Shown here: piece by piece, positions 8,787-17,482 of the stretch
How the letters are laid out: each line of letters starts with the position of its first letter
Position numbering within the stretch: position 1 is the stretch's first letter
Assembly: GCA_022072455.1 (NCBI GenBank)
Contig: JAJVHY010000020.1
Span: forward strand, 62,001 to 126,000
DNA from: Verrucomicrobiia bacterium
GTDB taxonomy: Bacteria; Verrucomicrobiota; Verrucomicrobiia; Palsa-1439
DNA length: 64,000 nt
Direction of reading: 5' to 3'
Notes under the pieces: model-generated
Told to the model about the DNA's origin: nothing
What the model saw: the letters and a program-made list of their open reading frames with translations, nothing else
Database searches by the model: none
Translations under genes and position numbers: made by a program

Positions 8787-9874
8787 CCCACCTTTCGCAA
8801 CGCGCCGGCCGCGCGCAGCTTCGCCAACGCTTCCGCCGCGTAATCCTTGTCGAGCTTTTGCCGGCGAATCCACTCGACGTAATCGCGGACGCTGTCGCGT
8901 GGCGTCTTCGTCGGCTGCCACCCGAGCCGCTGCAGCTTCGTGATGTCAGACACCGAGTGGCGCGTGTCGCCCACCCGGTATTCGCCTGTCACATGGGGCG
9001 CCAAGGATGAAACAATGCCGGCAAATTCCAAAACCGTGTACCCCTTACCACCGCCGACGTTGAAGACTTCGTAATTCGCCGCGTCGCTTTCAAGTACCAC
9101 CCGATTGGCCCGCGCCACATCCTCGACGTTGACGTAATCGCGCAGTTGCCGGCCGTCCTCAAACACGCTGGCCGGTTCGCCTTTTAACATCTGGAGTGTG
9201 AACACACGCAAGACACCGGAGTACGCGTTGCGAAATGATTGGTACGGCCCCTGCACGATGGAATACCGGAGCGCCACGCTGGGGATGCCGTAGTTTTTAC
9301 CAAGCGCGACCGCCATCAACTCTTGCGAATACTTCGCGATGGAATACTGGTTGCGCGGCCCGGCATGGGTTTCGAGCAACGGGAGCGACGTGATCGCGCC
9401 CCGGCATTTCGGACAGACCGGATCCCACTGACCTTTGGTCAGCTCACGGCCCACCGGGAAGACTTCACCATCGTTCGCGCATTGATACCGGCCTTCGCCG
9501 TAAACAAACTGACTGCTGGCCACGACCACTTTCCGCACCGGCAGCTTTTTCTCGACGATGATTTCATAGAGCAGCGCGGTGCCGACGCTGTTGACGTGAA
9601 AGAACTGCGAAAAGTTTGGCAGCAGATCTTGATGCGCGGCGAGGTGAACCACCGCATCCACGCCGGCCAGTGCTTTTTCCCAATCCGCCCGGTTACGCAC
9701 ATCGCCCAACATCTTTTCACAATCCGGCAACCAGTCCGGCCACCCGCCGGTATGGATCGGCGGCGTGAGATTATCGAGCAGCCGCACCCGGTAACCCGCG
9801 CGCAGCAGTTCGCTGGCGGTATGACACCCAATAAACCCCGCCCCGCCGGTAATGAGGACGAGACCGTGGCTCAT
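8783..9874 (-). CDS. NAD-dependent nucleotide-sugar epimerase/dehydratase with a Cys-containing insertion
   Basis: 363 aa, extended SDR. The Rossmann motif GGAGFIG lies at residues 10-16 and the catalytic Y177-x3-K181 (YSIAK) is present. Between strand 5 and the catalytic Tyr is an insertion with C132, C154 and C157 (CPKC), resembling a zinc-ribbon loop. I associate this layout with dTDP-L-rhamnose 4-epimerase-like (WbiB-type) enzymes, but substrate specificity cannot be proven here. ATG 9874 overlaps the stop of the gmhA-like gene. It most likely tailors the nucleotide sugar made by this operon. Confidence 0.85.
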   Translation of the reverse strand: MSHGLVLITGGAGFIGCHTASELLRAGYRVRLLDNLTPPIHTGGWPDWLPDCEKMLGDVRNRADWEKALAGVDAVVHLAAHQDLLPNFSQFFHVNSVGTALLYEIIVEKKLPVRKVVVASSQFVYGEGRYQCANDGEVFPVGRELTKGQWDPVCPKCRGAITSLPLLETHAGPRNQYSIAKYSQELMAVALGKNYGIPSVALRYSIVQGPYQSFRNAYSGVLRVFTLQMLKGEPASVFEDGRQLRDYVNVEDVARANRVVLESDAANYEVFNVGGGKGYTVLEFAGIVSSLAPHVTGEYRVGDTRHSVSDITKLQRLGWQPTKTPRDSVRDYVEWIRRQKLDKDYAAEALAKLRAAGALRKVG

Positions 9875-10458
9875 TTGCCAGATAGTTTCGCGTAGAGATA
9901 GCTGGTCAAGATGTGGTCAAGGATCATGTGAACGTCTTCCACCGGCCCGTATTCGTTGGAAGGAACGACGACGCAGACATCTGCCAGTTGCGCAAGTTTC
10001 CCGCCGGTAAAACCGCCGAAGCCGAGTACTTTGACGCCGAGTTTTTTGGCGGCTTCAACGGCGGCAATGATATTCGGTGAATTACCGGAAGCGGAAATGG
10101 CTATGAGAACGTCGCCGGGATTGGCCAGATTTTTCAAGGGCTCGCTGAAGACGGTGTTGTAGTCGGTGTCATTGGCCCAGGCGGTCATGAGCGAGACGTT
10201 ATCGGTGAGCGCGATGACTTTGAACCGCCTCCAGGGGGCATCGCCTTTGTGGCCGAGCGTGCCTTTGTTGAGGTCGTTCATCATGTGGGACGCAGTGGCA
10301 GCACTGCCGCCGTTGCCGATCACGAAGATCTGTTTTCCGGCCGCATGCGCCTCTTCTATGACGGCGAACAGCTTGTCGAGCGCCGCCAGAGGGAGCCGGT
10401 CGAGGACGGTTTTCAAGTCGGTGAGATAGGATTTGGCGAATTCGCTGGGTTTTTGCAT
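9871..10458 (-). CDS. gmhA: SIS-domain phosphoheptose isomerase (GmhA-like)
   Basis: 195 aa, the usual GmhA size. 'VIGNGGSAATASHMMNDL' (from residue ~46) is the phosphosugar-binding signature of sedoheptulose-7-phosphate isomerases, with the second SIS motif ISASGNSPN and a C-terminal 'VEDVHMILDHIL' typical of GmhA. It converts sedoheptulose 7-phosphate to D-glycero-D-manno-heptose 7-phosphate. ATG 10458 is one base after the kinase stop. A long in-frame upstream extension lies inside the kinase gene and was rejected. Next to a heptose kinase and a nucleotidyltransferase, the assignment is strong. Confidence 0.85.
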   Translation of the reverse strand: MQKPSEFAKSYLTDLKTVLDRLPLAALDKLFAVIEEAHAAGKQIFVIGNGGSAATASHMMNDLNKGTLGHKGDAPWRRFKVIALTDNVSLMTAWANDTDYNTVFSEPLKNLANPGDVLIAISASGNSPNIIAAVEAAKKLGVKVLGFGGFTGGKLAQLADVCVVVPSNEYGPVEDVHMILDHILTSYLYAKLSGK

Positions 10459-10459
10459 T

Positions 10460-11443
10460 TTAATACCTCTGCATATTGAGAGCGACGCGGCTTCCGCCGC
10501 GTTCGAGACGGAACGGCATTTCTTTGAGGTTTGCCAAGGCTTGTCGGACTGCTTGGCGTTTGTCACTCGGCACGACCAGAAGAAAAAATCCGCCGCCACC
10601 CGCACCGGCAATCTTGCCGCCGAGACAGCCGGCTTTGAGGGCGCGTTCGTACACCTCATCCAGATCACTGGCGCTCGCGCTCCCATCGGTCATTTTTCGT
10701 TTGGCTTCCCAACCGCGATGTAACAGAGCGCCGAGCGCCGTCACGTCGCCAGTTTCGAGGAGTTGCCGGACTTCGTTGGCTTGCTGCGTCATCAGCTTCA
10801 ACGTGTCGGCCTTCGAGACGACATTCGCTTTCTGCTTCGACAAGATGTTGTCCGCTTTGCGGGTCTTGCCGGTAAAGAAAAGCATCAGGATATTGTCGAG
10901 GTCTTCAAGCGTGCCGCGCGCCAATGACACAGCATTGGATTTGATATCTTTGCCGGGGCCAAACTGAAAATATCGGAGACCACCGTACGCCGCGATGTAT
11001 TGGTCTTGGACGCCGATGGGTTTGCCGAGTTGCCGGATCTCGATGTCGCAGGCTTCGCTGGCGAGCCGTTCGGCGGTCGGAGTCTCACCAATAAAAGCGT
11101 AGAGGGCGTGCAAGACACCGACGGTCACCGTACTCGATGAGCCGAGGCCCGAGCCTTCCGAGGGAATGTCCGACAGAAAGGAAATCTCAATGCCTTTTGT
11201 GACGCCGACCTTGCGCATTGCTTCCCGGACCAGATCGTGTTCGATCTGGTCAACAGAATCCACAATCTCCTTCTTCGACCAGTTCACATAGATTTTATCG
11301 TCGAACCGTTCCTTGACGATGCAGTAGACGAACTTGTCAATTGCCGAACTGCAGACCGCGCCACCGTGTTGCTCGTAGAAGTCCGGCAAATCCGTCCCGC
11401 CACCGGCAAACGAGATTCGCAAGGGTGTCTGAGTAATAATCAT
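10460..11443 (-). CDS. hddA: D-glycero-D-manno-heptose 7-phosphate kinase-like GHMP kinase
   Basis: 327 aa. It begins with 'TPLRISFAGGGTDLP', characteristic of HddA-type kinases. The GHMP ATP-binding loop PSEGSGLGSSSTVTVG is at ~94-109 and the C-terminal GAGGGGF motif is present. It would phosphorylate heptose 7-phosphate at C1. The start ATG 11443 overlaps the stop of the nucleotidyltransferase (ATGA). HddA rather than bifunctional HldE implies the alpha-anomer/GDP branch used for S-layer or capsule heptose. Confidence 0.85.
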   Translation of the reverse strand: MIITQTPLRISFAGGGTDLPDFYEQHGGAVCSSAIDKFVYCIVKERFDDKIYVNWSKKEIVDSVDQIEHDLVREAMRKVGVTKGIEISFLSDIPSEGSGLGSSSTVTVGVLHALYAFIGETPTAERLASEACDIEIRQLGKPIGVQDQYIAAYGGLRYFQFGPGKDIKSNAVSLARGTLEDLDNILMLFFTGKTRKADNILSKQKANVVSKADTLKLMTQQANEVRQLLETGDVTALGALLHRGWEAKRKMTDGSASASDLDEVYERALKAGCLGGKIAGAGGGGFFLLVVPSDKRQAVRQALANLKEMPFRLERGGSRVALNMQRY

Positions 11444-12177
11444 TTCAAAACCAACCCATTTTCAAAATCCTGCTGTGCTCTCTGCAACCGCTCCGGCGTC
11501 CCCACGTCCTGAATGTACGCCAACGGTTTGGTTGCGTACACCGGTTGGTCTGCCGCCAGTAATTTCGGAAACACATCCTTCCCAAAATCGCAAAACCTCC
11601 CCACCGGGATGTAATCCAGCACGGCCGGTTCGAGTAGATAAATACCAGCGTTGATGAGATTTGTCGAAATCGTTTTCGGGTCGGGTTTCTCGCGAAACGC
11701 CGTGACGCGTCCGGTCGCATCGGTCTCCACCACCCCGCCCGTCCACGGCTCTGGCGACTCAAACAGCACGACCGTCGCGATGGAGCGGCGCTGCCGGTGA
11801 AACTCGAGCAGTGGCGTGAGTTCGACGCGGATGAGATTATCGCCATAAAGCACGAGGAAAGTACTGGCGCGCAAGACGGCTTCCATCTTTTTCACCCCAC
11901 CCGCGGTGCCGAGGATTTCAGTCTCAAGCGAGTACGTGACCTTAACCCCAAACCGGCTGCCGTCGCCGAAGTACTCGGTGATTTTTTCCGGCAAGTGGTG
12001 CAGGTTCAGGATAAATTCACTAATCCCTTGTTGTCGGAAGAACTCAAAGTGATGCTGCAACAACGGCTTGCCGGCGATCGGGACCATCACCTTCGGTATG
12101 TTTAAGCCAAGAGAACGCAGTCGCGTCCCCAACCCGGCAGCTAAAATAAACGCTTTCAATAGGCGGGCAGAATGCAA
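11440..12177 (-). CDS. hddC: Sugar-1-phosphate nucleotidyltransferase (probable heptose-1-phosphate guanylyltransferase)
   Basis: 245 aa. The nucleotide-binding loop FILAAGLGTRL is near the N-terminus, followed by PKVMVPIAGKPLL, 'LVLYGDNL' and 'FREKP', as in the RmlA/GMP-pyrophosphorylase superfamily. Context with hddA and gmhA suggests GDP-heptose synthesis (HddC); base specificity is inferred. The frame starts with TTG at 12177, preceded by a weak AGGT; another TTG at 12159 sits directly before the conserved motif. First gene of the nine-gene cassette. Confidence 0.75.
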   Translation of the reverse strand: MHSARLLKAFILAAGLGTRLRSLGLNIPKVMVPIAGKPLLQHHFEFFRQQGISEFILNLHHLPEKITEYFGDGSRFGVKVTYSLETEILGTAGGVKKMEAVLRASTFLVLYGDNLIRVELTPLLEFHRQRRSIATVVLFESPEPWTGGVVETDATGRVTAFREKPDPKTISTNLINAGIYLLEPAVLDYIPVGRFCDFGKDVFPKLLAADQPVYATKPLAYIQDVGTPERLQRAQQDFENGLVLK

Positions 12178-12196
12178 AACAACCTGTCCAAAAGCA

Positions 12197-12212
12197 ATCC
12201 CAAGCGTGGGAT
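12197..12212 (-). terminator. Intrinsic terminator after pyrH
   Basis: A perfect 6-bp stem (ATCCCA/TGGGAT on the plus strand) with a 4-nt loop. Read on the minus strand it is followed by TGCTTTTGG. It lies 64-79 bases beyond the pyrH stop and just before the first gene of the glycan cassette, so it probably separates the two units. The T-run is short. Confidence 0.6.
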
Positions 12213-12275
12213 GTGCCTGAAACGAATCCCCTCAGAACCGGCTCAACACAGTGAGGACGCCGGCCTGAAAAACCC

Positions 12276-12998
12276 TCACTCGCTGACGACAGTGCCGATT
12301 CGCGCGCCGCAGATGACGCGCTGGATGTTGCCGGGCTTGAAGAGGTCGAACACGATGATCGGGATTTTGTTGTCCATACAGAGGCTGAACGCGGTCGAAT
12401 CCATCACGTTGAGCCGACCTTTGAGGGCGTCCATGTAGGTGAGCTTGTCGTAGCGCGTCGCCTTGGGATCTTTCTTCGGGTCAGCGGTGTAAATGCCGTC
12501 AACTTTGGTGGCTTTCAACAAGACTTCGCACCCGGCTTCGTTGGCACGCAGCGCCGCTGTGGTGTCGGTGCTGAAGAAGGGGTTGCCGGTGCCGGCGGCG
12601 AAGATGACCACGCGGCCCTTTTCCAGATGCCGGACAGCGCGCCGCCGGATGAATGGTTCGGCGACGGCACGCATTTCGATGGCGGAGAGAACGCGGGTGG
12701 GGACGTTGGCTTTTTCGAGCGAGTCCTGCAAGGCCAGCGCGTTGATGACCGTCGCGAGCATGCCCATGTAATCGCCGGTGGTGCGGTCGAGGCCGTGTTT
12801 TTCGCCGGCGAGACCGCGGAAGATGTTGCCACCGCCGATGACAATGGCCAGTTCGACGCCGAGGTTTTTAACTTCTTTGATTTCCTGGGCAATGGAGGCG
12901 CAGGTCTCCGGGGAAATCCCGTGGTCGCGTTTGCCGAGCAACGCTTCGCCACTAAGCTTCAACATCACTCGTTTGAACTTCGGCGATGTCTGGCTCAT
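12276..12998 (-). CDS. pyrH: UMP kinase
   Basis: 240 aa, normal length. It has [12 protein letters not shown] at the N-terminus, '[10 protein letters not shown]', the '[17 protein letters not shown]' segment and '[22 protein letters not shown]', all diagnostic of bacterial UMP kinase of the amino-acid-kinase fold. It phosphorylates UMP to UDP. The start ATG 12998 is preceded by GAGGAAA; a longer frame to 13046 runs into tsf. Third gene of rpsB-tsf-pyrH; frr, often next in bacteria, is not here. Confidence 0.96.
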   Translation of the reverse strand: MSQTSPKFKRVMLKLSGEALLGKRDHGISPETCASIAQEIKEVKNLGVELAIVIGGGNIFRGLAGEKHGLDRTTGDYMGMLATVINALALQDSLEKANVPTRVLSAIEMRAVAEPFIRRRAVRHLEKGRVVIFAAGTGNPFFSTDTTAALRANEAGCEVLLKATKVDGIYTADPKKDPKATRYDKLTYMDALKGRLNVMDSTAFSLCMDNKIPIIVFDLFKPGNIQRVICGARIGTVVSE

Positions 12999-13008
12999 GG
13001 GGATTTCC

Positions 13009-13635
13009 TCAAGCGGCGGGTTGAGTCGTCCCGATGTCTTCGCCAAGCTGCCAACGGACGAACCGGCGGATCACGATGTTCTCGCCGAGCTGGGCGATCT
13101 TCGCCGTGATGTGGTCTTTGATGACGACTTCCGGGTTTTTGACGAATGGTTGTTCGATCAAGCAGACGGTCGAGTAGAATTTCTCGAGCTTGCCGGCGAC
13201 GATCTTTTCCACAGCCTGCGGCGGTTTGTCTTTGACCTGATCTTTGTAGATTTCGGTTTCGGCGGCCACGATGCTGGCCGGCACGTCTTCGCGCCGAACG
13301 TAGGTCGGATTCGCGGCGGCAATCTGTTGGGCAATGTCTTTGACAAATTCGCGGAAGCCATCGTTGCGGGCGACGAAGTCGGTCTCGCAGTTGACTTCGA
13401 CGAGGACGCCGAGTTTGCTGCCGTGGTGGATGTAGCTGGCGATGCAGCCTTCGTTGGCGGAGCGGCTGGCTTTTTTGTTGGCGGTGGCAATGCCTTTTTT
13501 GCGGAGAATTTTCTCAGCCTCAGCGGCGTCACCTTTGGCTTCGACGAGGGCAGCTTTGCAATCCATCATGCCCGCGCCGGTTTTGTCGCGGAGGTCTTTG
13601 ACTTGCTTCGGATCGATTTCGACGGTGGTGCTCAT
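13009..13635 (-). CDS. tsf: Elongation factor Ts (short form)
   Basis: 208 aa, well short of the ~280 aa E. coli protein and comparable to the compact forms known from Thermus. The N-terminal UBA-like domain '[19 protein letters not shown]' and the core '[12 protein letters not shown]' with the T-D-F-V motif that contacts EF-Tu are clear. ATG 13635 was chosen over an in-frame upstream codon at 13665, which would overlap into the spacer after rpsB. It catalyses GDP release from EF-Tu. Confidence 0.95.
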   Translation of the reverse strand: MSTTVEIDPKQVKDLRDKTGAGMMDCKAALVEAKGDAAEAEKILRKKGIATANKKASRSANEGCIASYIHHGSKLGVLVEVNCETDFVARNDGFREFVKDIAQQIAAANPTYVRREDVPASIVAAETEIYKDQVKDKPPQAVEKIVAGKLEKFYSTVCLIEQPFVKNPEVVIKDHITAKIAQLGENIVIRRFVRWQLGEDIGTTQPAA

Positions 13636-13668
13636 GGGCGACGGTATCCTAAATGATGATGGCAATGG

Positions 13669-14436
13669 TTACACGGACGCAACTGCCGGGGCCACAGGAG
13701 CGGCTTCAGCAGCAGGTGCTGGCTCAGGTTGCATCGCGGGTTGCTTGCGCCCGAGTTCAGCTTGGGCTTCGACAATGGCATCTGCGATCACACTGGTGAT
13801 AAGTTTGACCGCGCGAATCGCGTCGTCGTTGCCCGCAATCGGGTACGTGACCCAGTCGGGGTCGCAATTGGTGTCCACAATCGCAATAATCGGGATGCCG
13901 AGGCGTTGGGCTTCACGAATGGCGATTTCTTCGCGTTGGATGTCAATGACGAACATGGCGGCGGGTTGCCGGTCCATGTTGGCGATCCCGTCAAGGTTGC
14001 GATGGAGTTTTGCCGCATCACGTCGCATGTTGGCCTGTTCCTTCTTCGGAATCAGATGGGCTTCGGGACCGGCGAGGTCTTTGTCAATTTGCTGCATGCG
14101 TTTGACGCTGTTGCGAATGGTGCGGAGGTTGGTCAGGGTGCCGCCGAGCCAGCGATCGGTGACGTAGGACATGCCGGTTTTGGCCGCGGCTTCTTTGACT
14201 TCTGGTTGGGCCTGTTTCTTGGTGCCGACAAAGAGAATACTGCCGCCGTTCAAGACGATTTCGTGGAGGAAACCGCATGCGATCTGGATTTGGGTGAGGG
14301 TCTTGTTGAGGTCAATGATGTGAATCCCATTGCGCGCGGCGAAAATGAATTTTTTCATCTTGGGATTCCAGCGTTTCGTCTGGTGACCAAAATGAATTCC
14401 CGCTTCCAACAACTCGTTAACGGTTACGTTTGCCAA
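13669..14436 (-). CDS. rpsB: Ribosomal protein S2
   Basis: 255 aa. The family opening VTVNELLEAGIHFGHQTKRW and 'DRWLGGTLTNLRTI' are unmistakable. The start is TTG at 14436, giving the classical (M)ANVTVNELL N-terminus, with a perfect GGAGG five bases upstream; a TTG at 14448 overlaps that Shine-Dalgarno and is unlikely. The C-terminus is an Ala/Pro-rich tail. Non-ATG initiation may hold down expression. Confidence 0.96.
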   Translation of the reverse strand: MANVTVNELLEAGIHFGHQTKRWNPKMKKFIFAARNGIHIIDLNKTLTQIQIACGFLHEIVLNGGSILFVGTKKQAQPEVKEAAAKTGMSYVTDRWLGGTLTNLRTIRNSVKRMQQIDKDLAGPEAHLIPKKEQANMRRDAAKLHRNLDGIANMDRQPAAMFVIDIQREEIAIREAQRLGIPIIAIVDTNCDPDWVTYPIAGNDDAIRAVKLITSVIADAIVEAQAELGRKQPAMQPEPAPAAEAAPVAPAVASV

Positions 14437-14811
14437 TGTGTCCTCCAATTTTCATCCGACGCGCGGCTGGCTGGCCGGGGCGACAGGACATCCCGTCAAT
14501 ATGACTGGATTGCCGAGGGAACTTCTCGTCCGACTCGGCTGTGGTTTGTTGTTTTTGTGCCCCGTGTGACCGGGGCGTTGATCCCGCTCTGCGCGGGAGG
14601 GGCATACTATCCACCGGCAAGCTCATTGCAAGAGGAAACTTGCCTCATGTCGTATCGTTGTTAAAGTGACCGATCGCGTGGGTGGCGGGTTTCGTCGCCT
14701 GGCCCGCGATCACGAACGGTTCGCCGTCGCCATGCTCATGCTCAAATCGGTCTTTGCCAAAAATGCACGGCGGGCTCTCGCCGGTTCTACGCCAATTTCT
14801 CTTGCCGGAAG
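14437..14811. other. Non-coding stretch between the dehydrogenase operon and rpsB
   Basis: No convincing gene in this stretch. It should hold the 3' end of the lpd transcript and the promoter and leader of rpsB (both read leftward), but I cannot point to good -35/-10 boxes. Two GC-rich hairpins are described separately. Confidence 0.6.
14558..14604. repeat. Palindromic element: two adjacent hairpins with complementary outer arms
   Basis: GCCCCG/CGGGGC (14559-14576) and TCCCGC/GCGGGA (14582-14598) are perfect stems, and the outer arms TGCCCC (14558-14563) and GGGGCA (14599-14604) are also complementary. No T-run follows in either direction, so this is not a classical intrinsic terminator. The layout resembles the elements at 19788 and 49335. 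Confidence 0.55.
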
Positions 14812-16155
14812 TTACTTCTTCCGCTTGGGCGGCGCGTGGACACAGGTGCCGTGCACCGCATGCGCCGCTTCCATCCACGACTCGGCAAACGTCGGATGCG
14901 CATGCACCGTGCGACCCAGTTCGCTCGCGGTCAGTTCACTGCGGATCGCCAACGCCGCTTCTGCAATCAACTCCGTCGCGTGCGCGCCGACCACAGCGGC
15001 CCCAAGCAACTGATCGGTCTTCGCATCGGCAATCCATTTCACGAATCCACCAGTCTCGGCCACCGCAATCGCCCGCCCCAACCCACCGAGCCGGAACTTT
15101 CCAGTAATAATTTCCCGGCCTTGCTTCTTCGCTTCGTCTTCGGTCAAGCCGACGAGCGCGACTTCGGGGGAAGTAAAGATCACGCCCGGTACGAGCGATT
15201 CGTGTTTGCTGGGTTTTTGTCCGACCGCATTCTCCGCGGCGATGATGCCCTGGGACGTCGCATAGTGTGCCAACTGCGTCCGCCCGGTCACGTCACCGAT
15301 GGCGTAGATATTCGCCACATTCGTCCGACCAAAATCATCAACCGGGACAAATCCCTTTTCGTTTGTCTTCACGCCGGCAGCTTCCAACTTCAAGCCGTCC
15401 GTGACCGGCTTGCGCCCAACCGCAACGAGCACCATCTCCGCCGCTTCGGCTTCGGCTTTTTCCAATGGCTTACCGGTCCGAATGGTGATCCCGAGATTTT
15501 TTTCCATGTGCATCCGGACTTCCCGGCGCACGTCGGCGTCGAGCAAGAGCAGCACATCGTCGAGCAACTCCACAATCGTGACTTTCACGCCGAGTTGCGC
15601 CGCCATGCAGGCCAGTTCGCAGCCGATGTACCCGCCGCCCATCACGATCAGCGTCGCCGGCAACTTCTCCAATTCGAGAAACTTCCGGCTTTCGACAATC
15701 TTCGGTGACTTCGGTAAGAACCCCGGCATCACTGAGGTCGAGCCGGTCGAGATAATAACTTTCTTCGCCCCAATCCGCTGACCGGCAACTTCGATGGTAT
15801 TGCGATCCACGAACGACGCCGTCCCGGCAAACTGTTTCACGCCGTTGCCGGTCAGCAATGAGCCGATGCCGCCGCGCAATTGCTGCACGACTTTGTTCTT
15901 GTGTGCGACCAAGCCGGCAAAGTTGACTGACACGCCTTTCACCTCGATGCCGAATTGCCCGGCATGTTTGATGTGGTGGTACAAATCCGCCGCGGCGATC
16001 ATTGCCTTCGTCGGAATGCAGCCCCAGTTCAAGCACGTCCCACCGTGGAATTCCTTCTCCACGATGGCGACCGACGCGCCAAGTTGTGCCGCCCGAATCG
16101 CGGCCGGGTATCCCCCCGGCCCCGCGCCGATTACTACGACGTCAAACGTTTCCAT
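14812..16155 (-). CDS. lpdA: Dihydrolipoyl dehydrogenase (E3)
   Basis: 447 aa flavoprotein. It has the FAD motif VIGAGPGGYPAAIRAAQLG, the redox disulfide C41-L-N-W-G-C46, an NAD-binding 'GGGYIGCELA', 'YAIGDVTG' and the C-terminal catalytic HPTFAES. It reoxidises the dihydrolipoamide of the E2 subunit with NAD+. ATG 16155 lies inside the E2 gene, giving a 22-nt overlap, so the two are translated as a unit. A short basic tail (PPKRKK) follows the usual C-terminus. Confidence 0.95.
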   Translation of the reverse strand: METFDVVVIGAGPGGYPAAIRAAQLGASVAIVEKEFHGGTCLNWGCIPTKAMIAAADLYHHIKHAGQFGIEVKGVSVNFAGLVAHKNKVVQQLRGGIGSLLTGNGVKQFAGTASFVDRNTIEVAGQRIGAKKVIISTGSTSVMPGFLPKSPKIVESRKFLELEKLPATLIVMGGGYIGCELACMAAQLGVKVTIVELLDDVLLLLDADVRREVRMHMEKNLGITIRTGKPLEKAEAEAAEMVLVAVGRKPVTDGLKLEAAGVKTNEKGFVPVDDFGRTNVANIYAIGDVTGRTQLAHYATSQGIIAAENAVGQKPSKHESLVPGVIFTSPEVALVGLTEDEAKKQGREIITGKFRLGGLGRAIAVAETGGFVKWIADAKTDQLLGAAVVGAHATELIAEAALAIRSELTASELGRTVHAHPTFAESWMEAAHAVHGTCVHAPPKRKK

Positions 16156-17474
16156 AATTCGCTGTCCTCAAGTTTCGCTTTGATCGCATTGATGAACTTC
16201 GCCGCCATCGCGCCGTCGACGATCCGGTGATCGCTCGACAACGTCATCTTCATGATCTGCCGGACCACGACTTTGCCGTCACGCACGACCGGCTGCGGCA
16301 ACGTCGACGACACCGCCAGAATAGCGGCCTCGCCGGTATTGATGATCGCCGTGAAGTTCTCGACGTTGAGCATACCCATGTTCGAGATGGTGAATGTGCT
16401 GCCCGACATCTCGTTCGGCGCGAGCTTGCCGGCGCGCGCTTTCTCAGCGAGTGCTTTCGACGCAGCGTTGATCTCCGCGAGAGTCAGTTCATCGGCCCCG
16501 CGAATCACCGGCACGACCAAGCCTTGTTCCAGCGAGACAGCCACGCCCAGATGGACGCGGCTGTTCCAGCGGATCGACTTGCCGTCGGTGGTGCTGTTGA
16601 CCTCCGGGAATTCTTGCAACGTGAGCACGACCGCCTGTGAGATGAAATCGGTCACGGTGTACGGTGCGCCCTGCTCTTTGAGTTTCGCCCGCAGCGCAAT
16701 CAAGTCCGTCATATCCACGGACACGGTCACGAAGAAGTGTGGTTGCGTGACGATGCTCTGCGTCAAACGCTGACCAATAACCTGCCGCATCTTCGACATC
16801 GGCTTCGGTCGCTCCGCCAACGCGCGTTCGACATCGGCGACCGAAATGCGTCCGGCTTCGCTCGGTTGGACAGAAAGCAAACAGACGTTTTCCTTCGCAG
16901 CGAGATTCTTCGCGGCCGGGCTGATGCGGAGTTTATCGTACCCCTTCGCCGCGAGGTAATCCTTCACGTCCTTTTCAACAATACGCCCTTCCGGCCCCGT
17001 GCCACGTATCGGCATTGGATCGACGACCGCATGTTTCGCAAACGCTGCCGCCCGCGGTGAGATGCGGAACAGTTTCGGTGCGCATACCGGAGCAGCGACA
17101 GCGACCGGCCGTGGTGCCGGTACGTTGGTCGTGACAGTCGGCGTCGCCACGACCGGTGCCGGTGCAGCCGGTTGTGCAACAGCCGAGGGCTTCGGCGCCG
17201 CCGGCTTGGGCGCTTCAACTGCCGGCAACGCCTCGCCGGCAGTTCCCACCCAACCGACCGTGCTGGAGACTGGCACGTTGACGCCGGGTTGGACGAGAAT
17301 CTTCAAAAGCGTGCCTTCAAAGAAGCTTTCCGCTTCCATCACCGACTTGTCGGTTTCGACGGTGAACAAGACATCGCCCTTGGCGACTTTATCGCCTTCC
17401 TTCTTTTTCCATTCGACGATGGAACTTTCTTCGGTCATCTGACCGAACTTCGGCATGATGATTGGGTTCGGCAT
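16134..17474 (-). CDS. pdhC: 2-oxoacid dehydrogenase E2 (dihydrolipoamide acyltransferase)
   Basis: 446 aa. Domains in order: one N-terminal lipoyl domain (~1-80, lipoyl Lys K43 in ETDKS), an Ala/Pro/Val linker, a peripheral subunit-binding domain (ISPRAAAFAKHA to EKDVKDYLA), a second shorter binding-domain-like segment (ISPAAKNLAAKE to VADVERALA), and the catalytic domain ending in DHRIVDG with His ~416 and Asp ~420. ATG 17474 follows the E1 stop by eight bases. In-frame sequence upstream to 17813 is antisense-like and was excluded. Acyl specificity (pyruvate or branched chain) is not decided by sequence; pyruvate is the default guess. Confidence 0.9.
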   Translation of the reverse strand: MPNPIIMPKFGQMTEESSIVEWKKKEGDKVAKGDVLFTVETDKSVMEAESFFEGTLLKILVQPGVNVPVSSTVGWVGTAGEALPAVEAPKPAAPKPSAVAQPAAPAPVVATPTVTTNVPAPRPVAVAAPVCAPKLFRISPRAAAFAKHAVVDPMPIRGTGPEGRIVEKDVKDYLAAKGYDKLRISPAAKNLAAKENVCLLSVQPSEAGRISVADVERALAERPKPMSKMRQVIGQRLTQSIVTQPHFFVTVSVDMTDLIALRAKLKEQGAPYTVTDFISQAVVLTLQEFPEVNSTTDGKSIRWNSRVHLGVAVSLEQGLVVPVIRGADELTLAEINAASKALAEKARAGKLAPNEMSGSTFTISNMGMLNVENFTAIINTGEAAILAVSSTLPQPVVRDGKVVVRQIMKMTLSSDHRIVDGAMAAKFINAIKAKLEDSELWKRLTS

Positions 17475-17482
17475 ACCGGGCC

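Noticed and set aside
14437-14811. tRNA or small RNA gene in the spacer
   Set aside because: The hairpins do not build a cloverleaf; no T-loop GGTTC-type context or CCA-end pattern is convincing.
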